Under the pieces are notes generated by a model that did no database searches, had not been told where the DNA came from, and worked only from the letters and a program-made list of their open reading frames with translations. A DNA stretch of 64,000 bases. It comes from Bacteroidia bacterium (GTDB taxonomy: Bacteria > Bacteroidota > Bacteroidia > Flavobacteriales_D > Cryomorphaceae). The stretch is from contig JAUICL010000005.1 of the NCBI GenBank assembly GCA_030427905.1, positions 62,001 through 126,000 of the forward strand, written 5' to 3'. Of the stretch, positions 53,585 through 63,102 are shown in pieces. The stretch's first letter is position 1. Every line of letters starts with the position of its first letter. The position numbers were made by a program, and so were the translations under genes.

Positions 53585-54867
53585 AGCCAGGGTTTCTTCT
53601 TTTGCTCGATAAGCAGGGCAACCAAAAGGCCAGTGTATTCTACCGCGATATAGCCCCACTTCGGGCCAATCACACCGACATAGTGGGAGTAGCTCAAAAC
53701 GACTAGTCCGGCCCAAGCCAATACGGCAAACCTCCGCGACAGCAAGGCGAAGAAAACCACGGGAATCACATACCAGGGGTGCACCGTAGGTGATAAAACC
53801 AAAAAGATCAAAAAGGCCACCAGTACCAACTCAAAGAGATTAGCCTGCCGATACCGAAACGAAATCCAGGTAATCTTAACCGCAATCAGTGCTCCGAGTA
53901 TGGGGGAAACGACCTGGATGGGGTTATAGCCGAGAATGGCCGTACCGATCTGTTGGGCAATGTAATATACAGAAGCATTAAACTCAAAAATGCCGTAGTA
54001 AATCCCCAGCCCATTGGTGAATGCTGAAAGGGTGTCGCCGGGTAGCCACATCAAAGCCGTGATGGTCAAAAGCCCCAAACTCACCGCTGCGAATTTCCAC
54101 AGACCCTTTTTCAAAAGCTGAAAAAGAACGATGGGACCAGTGATCAAGGGAACGAACTTCATCAACACCGCCGAAGTCCAGCCAATGGCGCTACCAATGG
54201 CCTTCCTGCGGTGAAGCTCAATAAAAGCCACACCGAGAATCGGCACCCAGATGGCTTCAAAATGTAGATTTCCGAATCCTTCGAGCACCACGAGTGGATT
54301 GAGCAAGTACATCAGTCCAAAGGGCAAGAGCGAGCGAGCTCCTCGATACATGTACAAAACCAAGAGCAACTCGAAAGCGAGAATGATCAAGCGAAGGCTC
54401 AAGACTCCCTGCGCAATGCTTCCACCCGATAGAAAATACATCAAGCCAAAAATGGCCTGATGATACGGCGGGTAGATGCTCGGGTACTGCGGCGAATTCA
54501 TCTTTTCGAAAAGCTCCTTCGCAAGCGCTTGATTCTTGAATTGCTCAATCGGAACTTTCATCGGGATATTCCCGAGTGAATTGAAGCCTTCGTTGAGCAT
54601 CATTCCATCCCACAAAAACCGGTAAAAGTCGTCGCTGAGAAGGGGAAGCTCAAAAAGAAAAGGGAGTCGAACGATCAGGACCAAAGCCAATGCCGGTTTG
54701 ATCGGTACGTTTTTCAATCCGTACAAGGGCACCATATAGGCCACGGTAGAAACCAAAAACAAGATCGAAAGCAAAGCGAATTGTTCTCGCTGCATGAACC
54801 CGAGCGCCGACATGGCAGCCAAATAAATGACCAGGAATAGCCAACTCAAGTTTCGGCTTGCAATCAT
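53563..54867 (-). CDS. GT-C polyprenyl-phosphate-sugar mannosyltransferase-like membrane protein
   Basis: 434 residues with about ten TM segments. The first luminal loop carries LSDDFYRFLWDG, the acidic motif typical of GT-C enzymes, and a later loop has the SPTVHPWY motif common in DUF2029/MptB-like mannosyltransferases. Such enzymes take a sugar from a polyprenyl-phosphate donor on the outer side of the inner membrane; the DPM1-like gene two places upstream could make that donor. Last gene of the five-gene operon; its ATG overlaps the previous stop (ATGA). Confidence 0.72.
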   Translation of the reverse strand: MIASRNLSWLFLVIYLAAMSALGFMQREQFALLSILFLVSTVAYMVPLYGLKNVPIKPALALVLIVRLPFLFELPLLSDDFYRFLWDGMMLNEGFNSLGNIPMKVPIEQFKNQALAKELFEKMNSPQYPSIYPPYHQAIFGLMYFLSGGSIAQGVLSLRLIILAFELLLVLYMYRGARSLLPFGLMYLLNPLVVLEGFGNLHFEAIWVPILGVAFIELHRRKAIGSAIGWTSAVLMKFVPLITGPIVLFQLLKKGLWKFAAVSLGLLTITALMWLPGDTLSAFTNGLGIYYGIFEFNASVYYIAQQIGTAILGYNPIQVVSPILGALIAVKITWISFRYRQANLFELVLVAFLIFLVLSPTVHPWYVIPVVFFALLSRRFAVLAWAGLVVLSYSHYVGVIGPKWGYIAVEYTGLLVALLIEQKKKPWLQSAFRG

Positions 54868-56333
54868 GGCGCTTGCGTATGCTTAACGGAGTAGTAAAAC
54901 ACAGAAGCAAAGCCAAAGATGAGCATCAGGTGCATCAGGACAAAGCCCCATTCGCCATTGTAGAAATCGTAGAAAAGAGCGAGGCTAAAGTAAAGAGCCA
55001 TCATCCCTTCCATCCAGGTGAGAGCTGGTACCTTCCCACTCGTGTATCGCTTGTTTTTGAGCGTTCCTGCCTGCCCCACCAGGTTCCATTTTGGCGTCCG
55101 CACAAAGGGTGTACGTCTACCGAAATAGCCAGACATGGCTGCTCGGGCATTGTGGAGACTCATCCCCATTGAGATGCTCAAAAAAGCTGCATACATCCAC
55201 AAGAAACTGCGCCAATCCGACTTGGGTTTCACTCGCATGAAAGCCGTGAAATACATGGCTGCAAGAATGAAAAAACTGAAAACCAGTACTGATCCAGCGA
55301 TAAAAACACCTGCGTAACCGGGGTTGTTGGTTTTGATGAAAACCAAAGGAAACGAAAGCAGTGAGCAAACCACGATCCAAAGAAAAACGGACGAGTTCAT
55401 GAGGTGAAACAAGGCGTGAACACGGGTAGAAAAAGGGATTTTGCGCTGCTTGAAAACGGTTGGAACGTGCTTTACAGCACATTCGGCAGCCCCTTTATTC
55501 CAGCGGTACTGCTGACTTTTCAAGGCGATCATCTCGGCGGGCAGCTCAGCGGGAGAAACAATGTGTTCCAAAAATCTAAAATCCCAGCCAGCCATCTGCG
55601 CACGGTAGCTCAAGTCCAGATCTTCGGTGAGCGTATCGGCGCACCACCCCCCAGCTTCTTCGATGCAGGTCCGGCGCCACACTCCCGCCGTTCCATTAAA
55701 ATTGATAAAGTGAGCTCCCTGATTTCTTCCCTTCTGCTCCACGGTAAAATGAGCGTCAAGTGCGAAAGCCTGAATCTGGGTTAGAAGGGAATAATCTCGA
55801 TTCAAATGACCCCAGCGCGTTTGGACCATACCCACATGCGATCCCATGAAGTAGGGTATCGTTTCTTTCAGGAATGAAGGTGGCGGAATAAAATCGGCAT
55901 CGAAAATGGCGACGAAGGGAGCCGTTGAATGATTCAAACCATATTGCAATGCCCCAGCCTTAAACCCTTTTCGCTCGGGGCGCTTCACATGGGTGATGCG
56001 GTAGCCTTTTTCACGCCAATACTCCACCTTTCGGGCAGCCAACTCAAAACTCTCGTCGGTGCTATCGTCCAATACTTGCACCACCAATTTCTCCTTCGGA
56101 TAATCGAGACTTACAGCGGCATCAATCAATCGCTCCACGACGTAGTATTCGTTGAAAACAGGCAGTTGGATCAGAACTTCGGGCAATTCGTCCGGTAGAG
56201 CAGGCATCTCTTCGACCTTCTTCCTTGACTTGAGATACTTCAAAAGCAAGTTGAGCTGCACCAAGCTGTACGCGAAGATGAACAGCATGGAAACGCCGTA
56301 AATCCCAATGACTATCCAAGCCCAACTATGCAT
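54864..56333 (-). CDS. Membrane GT2 glycosyltransferase, cellulose-synthase-like
   Basis: 489 residues: TM (5-27), a GT2 domain with VLIQLPVFNE, VLDDSTDES, FDADFIPPP (DxD), TEDLDLSYRAQMAGW and QQYRWNKGAAE (QxxRW, the processive-enzyme motif), then four further TM segments. Resembles CESA/glucomannan-synthase-like enzymes and glucosylceramide-synthase-type GT21. Product unknown. Overlaps the DPM1-like gene by eight bases and the GT-C gene by four. Confidence 0.83.
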   Translation of the reverse strand: MHSWAWIVIGIYGVSMLFIFAYSLVQLNLLLKYLKSRKKVEEMPALPDELPEVLIQLPVFNEYYVVERLIDAAVSLDYPKEKLVVQVLDDSTDESFELAARKVEYWREKGYRITHVKRPERKGFKAGALQYGLNHSTAPFVAIFDADFIPPPSFLKETIPYFMGSHVGMVQTRWGHLNRDYSLLTQIQAFALDAHFTVEQKGRNQGAHFINFNGTAGVWRRTCIEEAGGWCADTLTEDLDLSYRAQMAGWDFRFLEHIVSPAELPAEMIALKSQQYRWNKGAAECAVKHVPTVFKQRKIPFSTRVHALFHLMNSSVFLWIVVCSLLSFPLVFIKTNNPGYAGVFIAGSVLVFSFFILAAMYFTAFMRVKPKSDWRSFLWMYAAFLSISMGMSLHNARAAMSGYFGRRTPFVRTPKWNLVGQAGTLKNKRYTSGKVPALTWMEGMMALYFSLALFYDFYNGEWGFVLMHLMLIFGFASVFYYSVKHTQAP

Positions 56334-57015
56334 ACTTCAAAATGGTTGTAATAATCTTGTATCCCGCCATAACCGTACCCTTCACCGTACCCGTAATCTT
56401 TGAAACGCCAATGCGCTTTCGGTATCGTACGGGCACTTCTGTATAGCTAATCTTCTTCTTCAAAACCTTGACCTGCATCTCGACTGTCCAACCAAAATTT
56501 CGGTCTTCCATGCCGATTTCTTCCAGCGCTCGCCACGTGATGGCCCGAAACGGACCGAGATCAGTGAACTGCGCCCCGTAAATCATTTTCATCATCGTGG
56601 TCGCGAGCCAGTTCCCAAAAATCTGCTGGGGCATCATAGCTCCTTTTTCGCGATTCCCGAGCGCCCTACTCCCGATCACCAATTCGGCTCTGCCTTCTGA
56701 GATGGGCTGAATCAAATCGACCATCTCTTCGGGGTAATCTGAATGATCGGCATCGATAAACACCACCACATCGGGCTGGGCATCCAATGATCGCAATTCG
56801 GCCAAACCACGCAAACATGCCGCTCCGTAACCTTGCTCCGATTCGGAAACCACTTTGGCTCCGGCCTTCGCTGCAAAATTAGCAGTTTGATCGGTCGAGT
56901 TATTATCGACCACAATCACATGCCTTACAAGGTTTTGTGGAATTTCTCCAATTACTTCTCCAATAGCATCCGCTTCGTTGAAAGCGGGAATTATCACATC
57001 AATGATTTGCCCCAT
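56326..57015 (-). CDS. DPM1-like GT2 (polyprenyl-phosphate glycosyltransferase)
   Basis: 229 residues without C-terminal TMs. Seen: VIIPAFNEADAIGEVI, VVDNNSTDQTA, GYGAACLRGL, FIDADHSDYPEEM (DxD), GSRALGNREKGAM, FTDLGPFRAITWRALEEI, WTVEMQVKVLKK and VRYRKRIGVSKITGT. These match dolichyl-/polyprenyl-phosphate mannose or glucose synthases. It begins just before the polyferredoxin stop (abutting) and overlaps the next gene. Confidence 0.86.
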   Translation of the reverse strand: MGQIIDVIIPAFNEADAIGEVIGEIPQNLVRHVIVVDNNSTDQTANFAAKAGAKVVSESEQGYGAACLRGLAELRSLDAQPDVVVFIDADHSDYPEEMVDLIQPISEGRAELVIGSRALGNREKGAMMPQQIFGNWLATTMMKMIYGAQFTDLGPFRAITWRALEEIGMEDRNFGWTVEMQVKVLKKKISYTEVPVRYRKRIGVSKITGTVKGTVMAGYKIITTILKYA

Positions 57016-58785
57016 TTACTCCGATAGATTGAGTTTGGCGCCCTCGCTGCCTATAATGATTGGATTCTCGTTGATCCTTCCTTCTTCTGGTCCGTTCTCC
57101 AACTTGAGTACACCCCGTGGACAAACCGACGAGCAAACGCCACAGCCCACACAGCTCGAACGCACGATGTTCTGGCCGCGCTGGGCATACCACCTGACGT
57201 CGATTCCCATTTCGCAGTAGGTAGAGCAGTTGCCACAAGAAATGCACTGACCGCCGTTTGTGGTAATTCGAAACCGGCTCTTGAATCGCTGGACGAATCC
57301 AAGATATGCCGCCAAAGGACATCCAAACCGGCACCACACACGGCTTCCCATCACGGGGTAAAAACCCGTCCCCACGGCCCCAGCAAAGACAAATCCGATC
57401 AGGAATCCATAAGTCGAACGGATGGAGTAGGAACTAATTCCGAGTAACTCAGAAGTTCCTGTAAATGCCGTGTACGCTACCCAAACGGTCATAACCACAG
57501 CAAATACCAAGACGGAGTGAATCAGGTAGCGCTCTATCTTCCAAGCGCCCAATCGTTTGTCGCTAAGGTGGCGGTATGGATCGCCAACGGTCTCGGCCAA
57601 ACCACCGCAGCCACAGACCCAGGAGCAATACCAGCGCTTTCCGTAGAAGTAAGTGAAAACCGGAACTCCGATGGCGAATAGGATAATACCCCAGAAGAGT
57701 AAAAACAAGCCGAGCGTTCCTTCCTGCAGATACTCGTCGATGCGGTAGTCAAAAAAGAAGGTATATTCCAGCGGCCAGGCGCTTTTTAAGTCGTAAGCCG
57801 GCAATTGAAGGCGCGTAAGAATTTGCGGAAGCGTAAAGGCAAATACCACTTGAAAGAAGAAGACCGAAGCGGTTCGGACCTGTTGGTACTTGTTGCCGCG
57901 GTACTTCAAAAACATCCGAAGCCCCATGATAAACATGGTCAAGGTGTAGAGAAAACCGTAGAGAAACCACTGGCTAGACGCTCCGCCAGACATCCACTCA
58001 GACAGTGGATCGAGGAGCACAGATTGATTGACCAGAAAGGCGGGGAACTTATACAGCACGATATAAAACGCCACAAGCGCAGCAAAGACGAGCAGAGCTG
58101 AGCCCTTTCCCGTTTGACTCTTTCGGTGGTAGATGTGGTCGTTTTTGATTCCCGGGCTCGATTGCGCCAAAGGAACGAGATAGATAAAGCTCCCGAGGGT
58201 AGCCAATCCAAAAATCAACCAGGCGGCCATTCCCGAGCGGAGCCAATCAGGAGTTCCGGCCTTCATCACTTCCATTCGGAAATTTTCACGCCCCCCGTCT
58301 CCTACACCAAATTCATTGACGACAGCGGCATTCACATCGCTCACCTTGGCTTTGAATTCACCTTCAAAAGCTTCAAAACTCTCCCAATCGCGCCCAATCA
58401 TCCAACTGGTGTACTCGGTGAGCTTTTCTTTAGCCCAATCCTTTTTCTTCAAGGAATTCTCGATCACATCTTCGGAGTAGGTAGCAGCTTTTCCGTCCAA
58501 TTCAGCCAATATGGCTTTTTGCTCTTCGCTTGAAATCCCCTTTTGAGAAACCATGTCATGATTGTACTGGTTTATCTTTTCCCCAACTTGAGAAAACATG
58601 ATAGCCGGCGGGGCATCATCCAAACTGGTGAGCATTCGCGTAAAATCTGGCCCTTTGATTTTGTCTAACTCAGATGCATCAGTCTTTTGAAAGGAGTTAT
58701 CGACTAGAAAAGTCAAGCCGATATAGGCAAAAGTCGCCAGCAAAATTAGTGAAGCCCCTATTTTTTCGATCATTCTGTTCTTCAT
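57016..58785 (-). CDS. NosR/NapH-like membrane polyferredoxin (4Fe-4S)
   Basis: 589 residues from ATG 58785 (the longer ORF to 58872 reads into the upstream gene). A TM near the N-terminus, a soluble domain of about 150 residues, then six or so TM segments. Cysteine motifs: YCSWVCGCGGLAE (about 383-395) and VWCRFGCPLA (about 481), the paired CxxxCx motifs of the NosR/NapH group, then two 4Fe-4S ferredoxin sites, CISCGNCSTYCE (Glu for the usual Pro) and CVGCGVCSSVCP. Probably moves electrons between the membrane quinone pool and an unknown partner. ATGA overlap with the flavoprotein upstream. Confidence 0.85.
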   Translation of the reverse strand: MKNRMIEKIGASLILLATFAYIGLTFLVDNSFQKTDASELDKIKGPDFTRMLTSLDDAPPAIMFSQVGEKINQYNHDMVSQKGISSEEQKAILAELDGKAATYSEDVIENSLKKKDWAKEKLTEYTSWMIGRDWESFEAFEGEFKAKVSDVNAAVVNEFGVGDGGRENFRMEVMKAGTPDWLRSGMAAWLIFGLATLGSFIYLVPLAQSSPGIKNDHIYHRKSQTGKGSALLVFAALVAFYIVLYKFPAFLVNQSVLLDPLSEWMSGGASSQWFLYGFLYTLTMFIMGLRMFLKYRGNKYQQVRTASVFFFQVVFAFTLPQILTRLQLPAYDLKSAWPLEYTFFFDYRIDEYLQEGTLGLFLLFWGIILFAIGVPVFTYFYGKRWYCSWVCGCGGLAETVGDPYRHLSDKRLGAWKIERYLIHSVLVFAVVMTVWVAYTAFTGTSELLGISSYSIRSTYGFLIGFVFAGAVGTGFYPVMGSRVWCRFGCPLAAYLGFVQRFKSRFRITTNGGQCISCGNCSTYCEMGIDVRWYAQRGQNIVRSSCVGCGVCSSVCPRGVLKLENGPEEGRINENPIIIGSEGAKLNLSE

Positions 58786-60131
58786 CGCGTCAAGAGGGAT
58801 TTTAAGATGTTCGACTTCTTCGGCTTGATTCCCGTTTGCGCATGGAAGGAAGCGATAAATTCCTTCACCCACCTGCGTTGAAATTCGGCATCAAAGTTTG
58901 CTGCCGGCATTCCCCCTACCACATCGGCCACTGATTTTTCTGCACGGATCATGCGATCGAAGTATTCGTGTCGCAAACGCACCCCGAAGGCATTAATCCC
59001 TTGAAAAATCTGGCTCTCTGGATGATAAGCCACCGTTATAAACTGATTTGCTCCATCCTGCTTCCAGAAAAAATGCTTTTGATTCTTTGATTCTTTGGCT
59101 TCGACCAAACCGTACGTCTGGTATTCGATATCGAAGAACTTTGCCGAGTTATACCAAGGTCCAGGTCTATAGGCCGTCTTTTTTCCGGCTAGTGTGAGCC
59201 CGAGCGCTTCGCCCATCATCCGACCTACGTACCAAACTGGCTCAATGGCTTTTCGCCCATTTATTGGGCTTCTCATTTCAGCACAATCGCCTACAGCATA
59301 GATATTTGAGAAATTGGTTTGAAGAAACTCATCAACCCAAATCCCGCGATTGAATTCAATTCCCGATCCTGTCAAAAACTCCACATTCGGGGTGACTCCG
59401 GTGGTGACTCCAACAATTTCGCATGGTAGCTCTTCGCCGTTTGAGAGTTTCACTCCGCGAACCCTACCTTCTTCATCACCAAAAATCTCTTCCAATTCGG
59501 TATCGTAACGTAAATCCACCCCATGCGAAGCGATATGCTTTCCAATCCACTCCCCTTCAGAAGCTGTGATCACATTGCCCCAAAAATGGCCACCGCGCAC
59601 TAAAATGGTTACATGAATATCTCTAGTCAAAAGCATTTCGGCCAACTCCACTCCAATTAGTCCCGCTCCTACGATCACCGCACGCTTTGTGGGATGTCCT
59701 TTCTCGAACGGTTTTGGTGTTTGCTTTTCGAGCGCTTCAAGATCTTGGTAGCTAAAAAGCCCCTGTACCCCTTTCAAATCCTGACCCGGCCAATCGAAGT
59801 ATTTGGTACGCGAACCCGTGGCGATCACCAGATTGTCGTAGTCAATAACTTCACCGGACTTTAGAGAGATTTGATTCGACTTTGGGTCAATTCTCTCGAC
59901 ATAGTCTTGAATCAATTCGATCTTATTCTTCTCCCAAAACCAATTCTCGTATGGTTGAGTGTGCTCGAATTTCATATGCCCCATGTACACGTACATCAAC
60001 GCAGTGCGTGAGAAGAAATAAGGCGTTTCGGAAGAAATGACGCGAATCCGTTGACTATCGTTTTTTCGGAGATGGCGAGCTGTCGTGATACCCGCTATCC
60101 CATTTCCAATAATCACAGTACCGTTTTTCAT
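58782..60131 (-). CDS. NAD(P)/FAD-dependent pyridine nucleotide-disulfide oxidoreductase-like protein
   Basis: 449 residues: FAD-binding GNGIAGITTARHL at the N-terminus, ATGSRTKYFDWPG, NAD(P)-binding GAGLIGVELAEML, and the second FAD motif NIYAVGDCAE. Resembles rubredoxin/nitrite-reductase-type single-flavin reductases; no redox-active CxxxxC. First gene of the operon with the polyferredoxin and three glycosyltransferases, so it likely feeds electrons from NAD(P)H to the 4Fe-4S protein. Divergent from the subtilase across 153 bases. Confidence 0.86.
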   Translation of the reverse strand: MKNGTVIIGNGIAGITTARHLRKNDSQRIRVISSETPYFFSRTALMYVYMGHMKFEHTQPYENWFWEKNKIELIQDYVERIDPKSNQISLKSGEVIDYDNLVIATGSRTKYFDWPGQDLKGVQGLFSYQDLEALEKQTPKPFEKGHPTKRAVIVGAGLIGVELAEMLLTRDIHVTILVRGGHFWGNVITASEGEWIGKHIASHGVDLRYDTELEEIFGDEEGRVRGVKLSNGEELPCEIVGVTTGVTPNVEFLTGSGIEFNRGIWVDEFLQTNFSNIYAVGDCAEMRSPINGRKAIEPVWYVGRMMGEALGLTLAGKKTAYRPGPWYNSAKFFDIEYQTYGLVEAKESKNQKHFFWKQDGANQFITVAYHPESQIFQGINAFGVRLRHEYFDRMIRAEKSVADVVGGMPAANFDAEFQRRWVKEFIASFHAQTGIKPKKSNILKSLLTR

Positions 60132-60284
60132 TCAAGACCTTTAGAACTTTCAAATTACGGCTTTTTGATACGCAATTTCGGGTCGGATCGGCGACAGATT
60201 CGAAATCAATCCACGAATCGGGCAAATTTGGGGGTATTCAATCCAAGACGATTCCCTAAATTGCACCTTGCGAAAATCACAATT

Positions 60285-62900
60285 ATGAGAAAAATCTATA
60301 CGCTTTTGGCCGGACTGGCTGTACTCATTTCTTTTCCCACATTTTCTCAACATGCTTTCTTAGAGCAGGGTCTCATCGATATGCTTGACAGCACTGATGA
60401 TGGCGAGTTGATTCCCATCATGTTTTTGGTGGAAAACGCGGTGGATATGGGAGCCTTGAAAGAAGAGTTTCGAATCAACCAAACGCCCGTTTCGGAGCGA
60501 CCCAAAATCGTGATGCAGCGTTTGAAAACTGCAGCGAGAGAAAACCAACCACAGGTAATTTCAGCTATTCGCAATTCGGGCTATGCCTACGATAATCTTC
60601 AGGAATTTTGGTTGGCTAACGCTATTTCGCTCGAAGCAGAACCCGCATTGATCGAGGTTCTGGCTAATCATTCGGCAATAGAGCACATCGGGTTGAATAT
60701 GCCAGAATACGCCTTGCAAAAGCCGACTCGCGGAAGTGGTGACGCCAAAATAGAAGGTGGTAATGAGCCAGGTCTGGAAGCCATTGGAGCCCCTTTTATG
60801 TGGGCTATGGGCTATACCGGCCACGGGCGTGTTGCCATGACCTTTGACACGGGTGTAGTAACTGATCACCCCGCGCTTCAAGAGCGGTATTTGGCTAATC
60901 TTATGCCGATTCAGTCCACGTGGTTTGGCTACGACAGCGAACTTCCAACCGATAAGCCTAGCAGCCACGGTACCCACGTTACGGGTATTATGCTCGGTCT
61001 CGACGATGCCACAGCCGATACCATTGGCGTGGCGCCAGAAGCGTACTTTATCGCAACTGATCCCATCGTTTCGAATTTGGCTGATATTAAGCCCCTTTCT
61101 GAGCTAATGCTGGCGTATGAGTGGGCCCTGAACCCCGACGGCGATGAATCAACGACAAACGACATCCCCGATGTGATCAATAACTCTTGGGGTCGCGACA
61201 ACAGCGTGATAGACCAAGGTTGGACCGTTTGTCCGGAGCTCGTGGTTCCCTTTCTTGACGCTGTTTTGGCTGCGGGAATTGCCAACGTCTTTAGCGCAGG
61301 TAATGAAGGACCAGATGCTGAGACAATCGGCGTGCCGCACAACATCAACACGGGTCTTGTAAATTCATTCACTGTAGCTGCCACATCGGCTACAGGCAGC
61401 CATACGGTTGCCGACTTCTCGAGCCGTGGGCCAAGTCTTTGCGGTGGTGAAGGAAGTATTTTGATCAAACCCGAAGTAGCTGCTCCAGGTGTCAATATCC
61501 GCTCTGCCATTGGTGGTGGCGACTACGATTTCTTCAGCGGGACTTCGATGGCCGCGCCGCATACATCGGGAGCTGTGCTATTGCTCAAAGAAGCTTTCCC
61601 TATGGTGACTGGTGAAGAGATCCAATTAGCTCTGTACAACACGGCACTCGATCTTGGTATACCTGGCGAAGACAACACCTATGGAATGGGCTTTATTAGC
61701 ATCCCCGATGCATACGATTACTTGTCTGAAACCTACGAACCCGTTCCCCCAGCGGTTTTGGTCAACGACCTAGCCATCACAGCAATCACTTCACCAAACT
61801 TGGATTTCGGTTGTTCGCCCGATGGGAATACCACTGTGGTACCAGTAATCGAAGTAACCAATTTCGGAACAACGGCAATCGATGAGTTTACCGTGAGATA
61901 CGATATCAACGGTGAAGGTGAAGTCGAGATGGATTTCTCGCAAACTATTGCCGTTGGTGAAACAGTAGAAATTACCCTTTCTGAAATTTCCACTTCGACT
62001 CAAGGACTCGCAGAACTCCACATCCGCATTGATGAGTTGGACGAGGAGTACGACCTTTGGAATAACCACCGCGTAACGCGCTGGTATCAATTGCCGAATT
62101 TCGAAGACGACCTACTCACTTTTGGTGAAACCTTCGACAATGGTATCGATCCTGATCTTTGGATTGTAAGCAATCCCGATGGGGAGATTACATGGGATAC
62201 GATCAACGCCATACAAATAGATGATCAAGTGGGGCCAACTGCCTGGATGAATCACCCGGACTACAGCAATATCAACAGCCAAAAAGACCAGCTTGTTTCT
62301 CCCGTTTTTGATTCGGAGAGCTTTAATGGTACCTTGTTTGTCGTACTCGATTACTTCTACCGTAAGCGCGGAAACAATTCGTTTACACAAGATACGATGA
62401 GTGTCTATGTAAATCAAGGCTGCTCTGAAGATCAACAACTTCTTTGGACGGCAGGTGGTGAAGAACTCTGGACTAATTCCGATGGGGAACAGAATGCCTT
62501 CCCAGAATCATCGAGCGATTGGAACACCTTGGCTTTGCCTTTTGAAGTGGAAGAATCGAGTTTCTACTTTACCATTGAAACCAAGAACCGACGAGGAAAC
62601 AATATTCTGGTTGACAATATTTACGTTGCCACTCATGTTGGCGTAAGAGATCAAGGACCAGATGTCAAGTTCTCGGTATTCCCCAACCCTAGCTCTGGTG
62701 AGATCACCATTATTCCAAACGAAGCTCAGGAAGTAACGAGCATTTCAATCCGCGATATTCAGGGCCGAACGATTGAGCAAATCACAGGCTACCAACAGGC
62801 CTACCAACTCAATCTAAACGTAGAATCGGGCGTTTATCTGATCACCTTAAATTATGCTTCTGGACAGACGAGTACGCAGAAGTTGGTACTGCATGAGTAG
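60285..62900 (+). CDS. T9SS-exported subtilisin-like S8 protease
   Basis: 871 residues. Signal peptide 1-21 (ending TFSQ), a propeptide-like region (25-155), then the catalytic domain with FDTGV (Asp), SSHGTHVTG (His), NNSWG and SAGNEGP (oxyanion Asn), and SGTSMAAPHTSG (Ser). A CARDB-like beta domain follows (about 565-670), then a jelly-roll-like domain, and a type A T9SS sorting domain from about 795 (FSVFPNPSSGEITI, RDIQGRTIE, VESGVYLITL, STQKLVLH). ATG 60285 yields the signal peptide; the ORF extends upstream to 60051 through the divergent gene and that part is not coding. Confidence 0.92.
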   Translation: MRKIYTLLAGLAVLISFPTFSQHAFLEQGLIDMLDSTDDGELIPIMFLVENAVDMGALKEEFRINQTPVSERPKIVMQRLKTAARENQPQVISAIRNSGYAYDNLQEFWLANAISLEAEPALIEVLANHSAIEHIGLNMPEYALQKPTRGSGDAKIEGGNEPGLEAIGAPFMWAMGYTGHGRVAMTFDTGVVTDHPALQERYLANLMPIQSTWFGYDSELPTDKPSSHGTHVTGIMLGLDDATADTIGVAPEAYFIATDPIVSNLADIKPLSELMLAYEWALNPDGDESTTNDIPDVINNSWGRDNSVIDQGWTVCPELVVPFLDAVLAAGIANVFSAGNEGPDAETIGVPHNINTGLVNSFTVAATSATGSHTVADFSSRGPSLCGGEGSILIKPEVAAPGVNIRSAIGGGDYDFFSGTSMAAPHTSGAVLLLKEAFPMVTGEEIQLALYNTALDLGIPGEDNTYGMGFISIPDAYDYLSETYEPVPPAVLVNDLAITAITSPNLDFGCSPDGNTTVVPVIEVTNFGTTAIDEFTVRYDINGEGEVEMDFSQTIAVGETVEITLSEISTSTQGLAELHIRIDELDEEYDLWNNHRVTRWYQLPNFEDDLLTFGETFDNGIDPDLWIVSNPDGEITWDTINAIQIDDQVGPTAWMNHPDYSNINSQKDQLVSPVFDSESFNGTLFVVLDYFYRKRGNNSFTQDTMSVYVNQGCSEDQQLLWTAGGEELWTNSDGEQNAFPESSSDWNTLALPFEVEESSFYFTIETKNRRGNNILVDNIYVATHVGVRDQGPDVKFSVFPNPSSGEITIIPNEAQEVTSISIRDIQGRTIEQITGYQQAYQLNLNVESGVYLITLNYASGQTSTQKLVLHE

Positions 62901-63102
62901 GCACCGTTTTTTCACCCAAAATTCGCGATTGCCGGCCTAGAAAGTGGACATATTAAACACTCATATTCTGCGACTTAAGGTCGAATGACGCAGTATTTCA
63001 GAAAGCGCGACTAAACGCACTTAAGGATGAAGTCACTATATTGCTAAATTCGACTTTCAAGATGGCTCAAGCAAGAGCTTGACCTTGATAAAATAGTATT
63101 TT

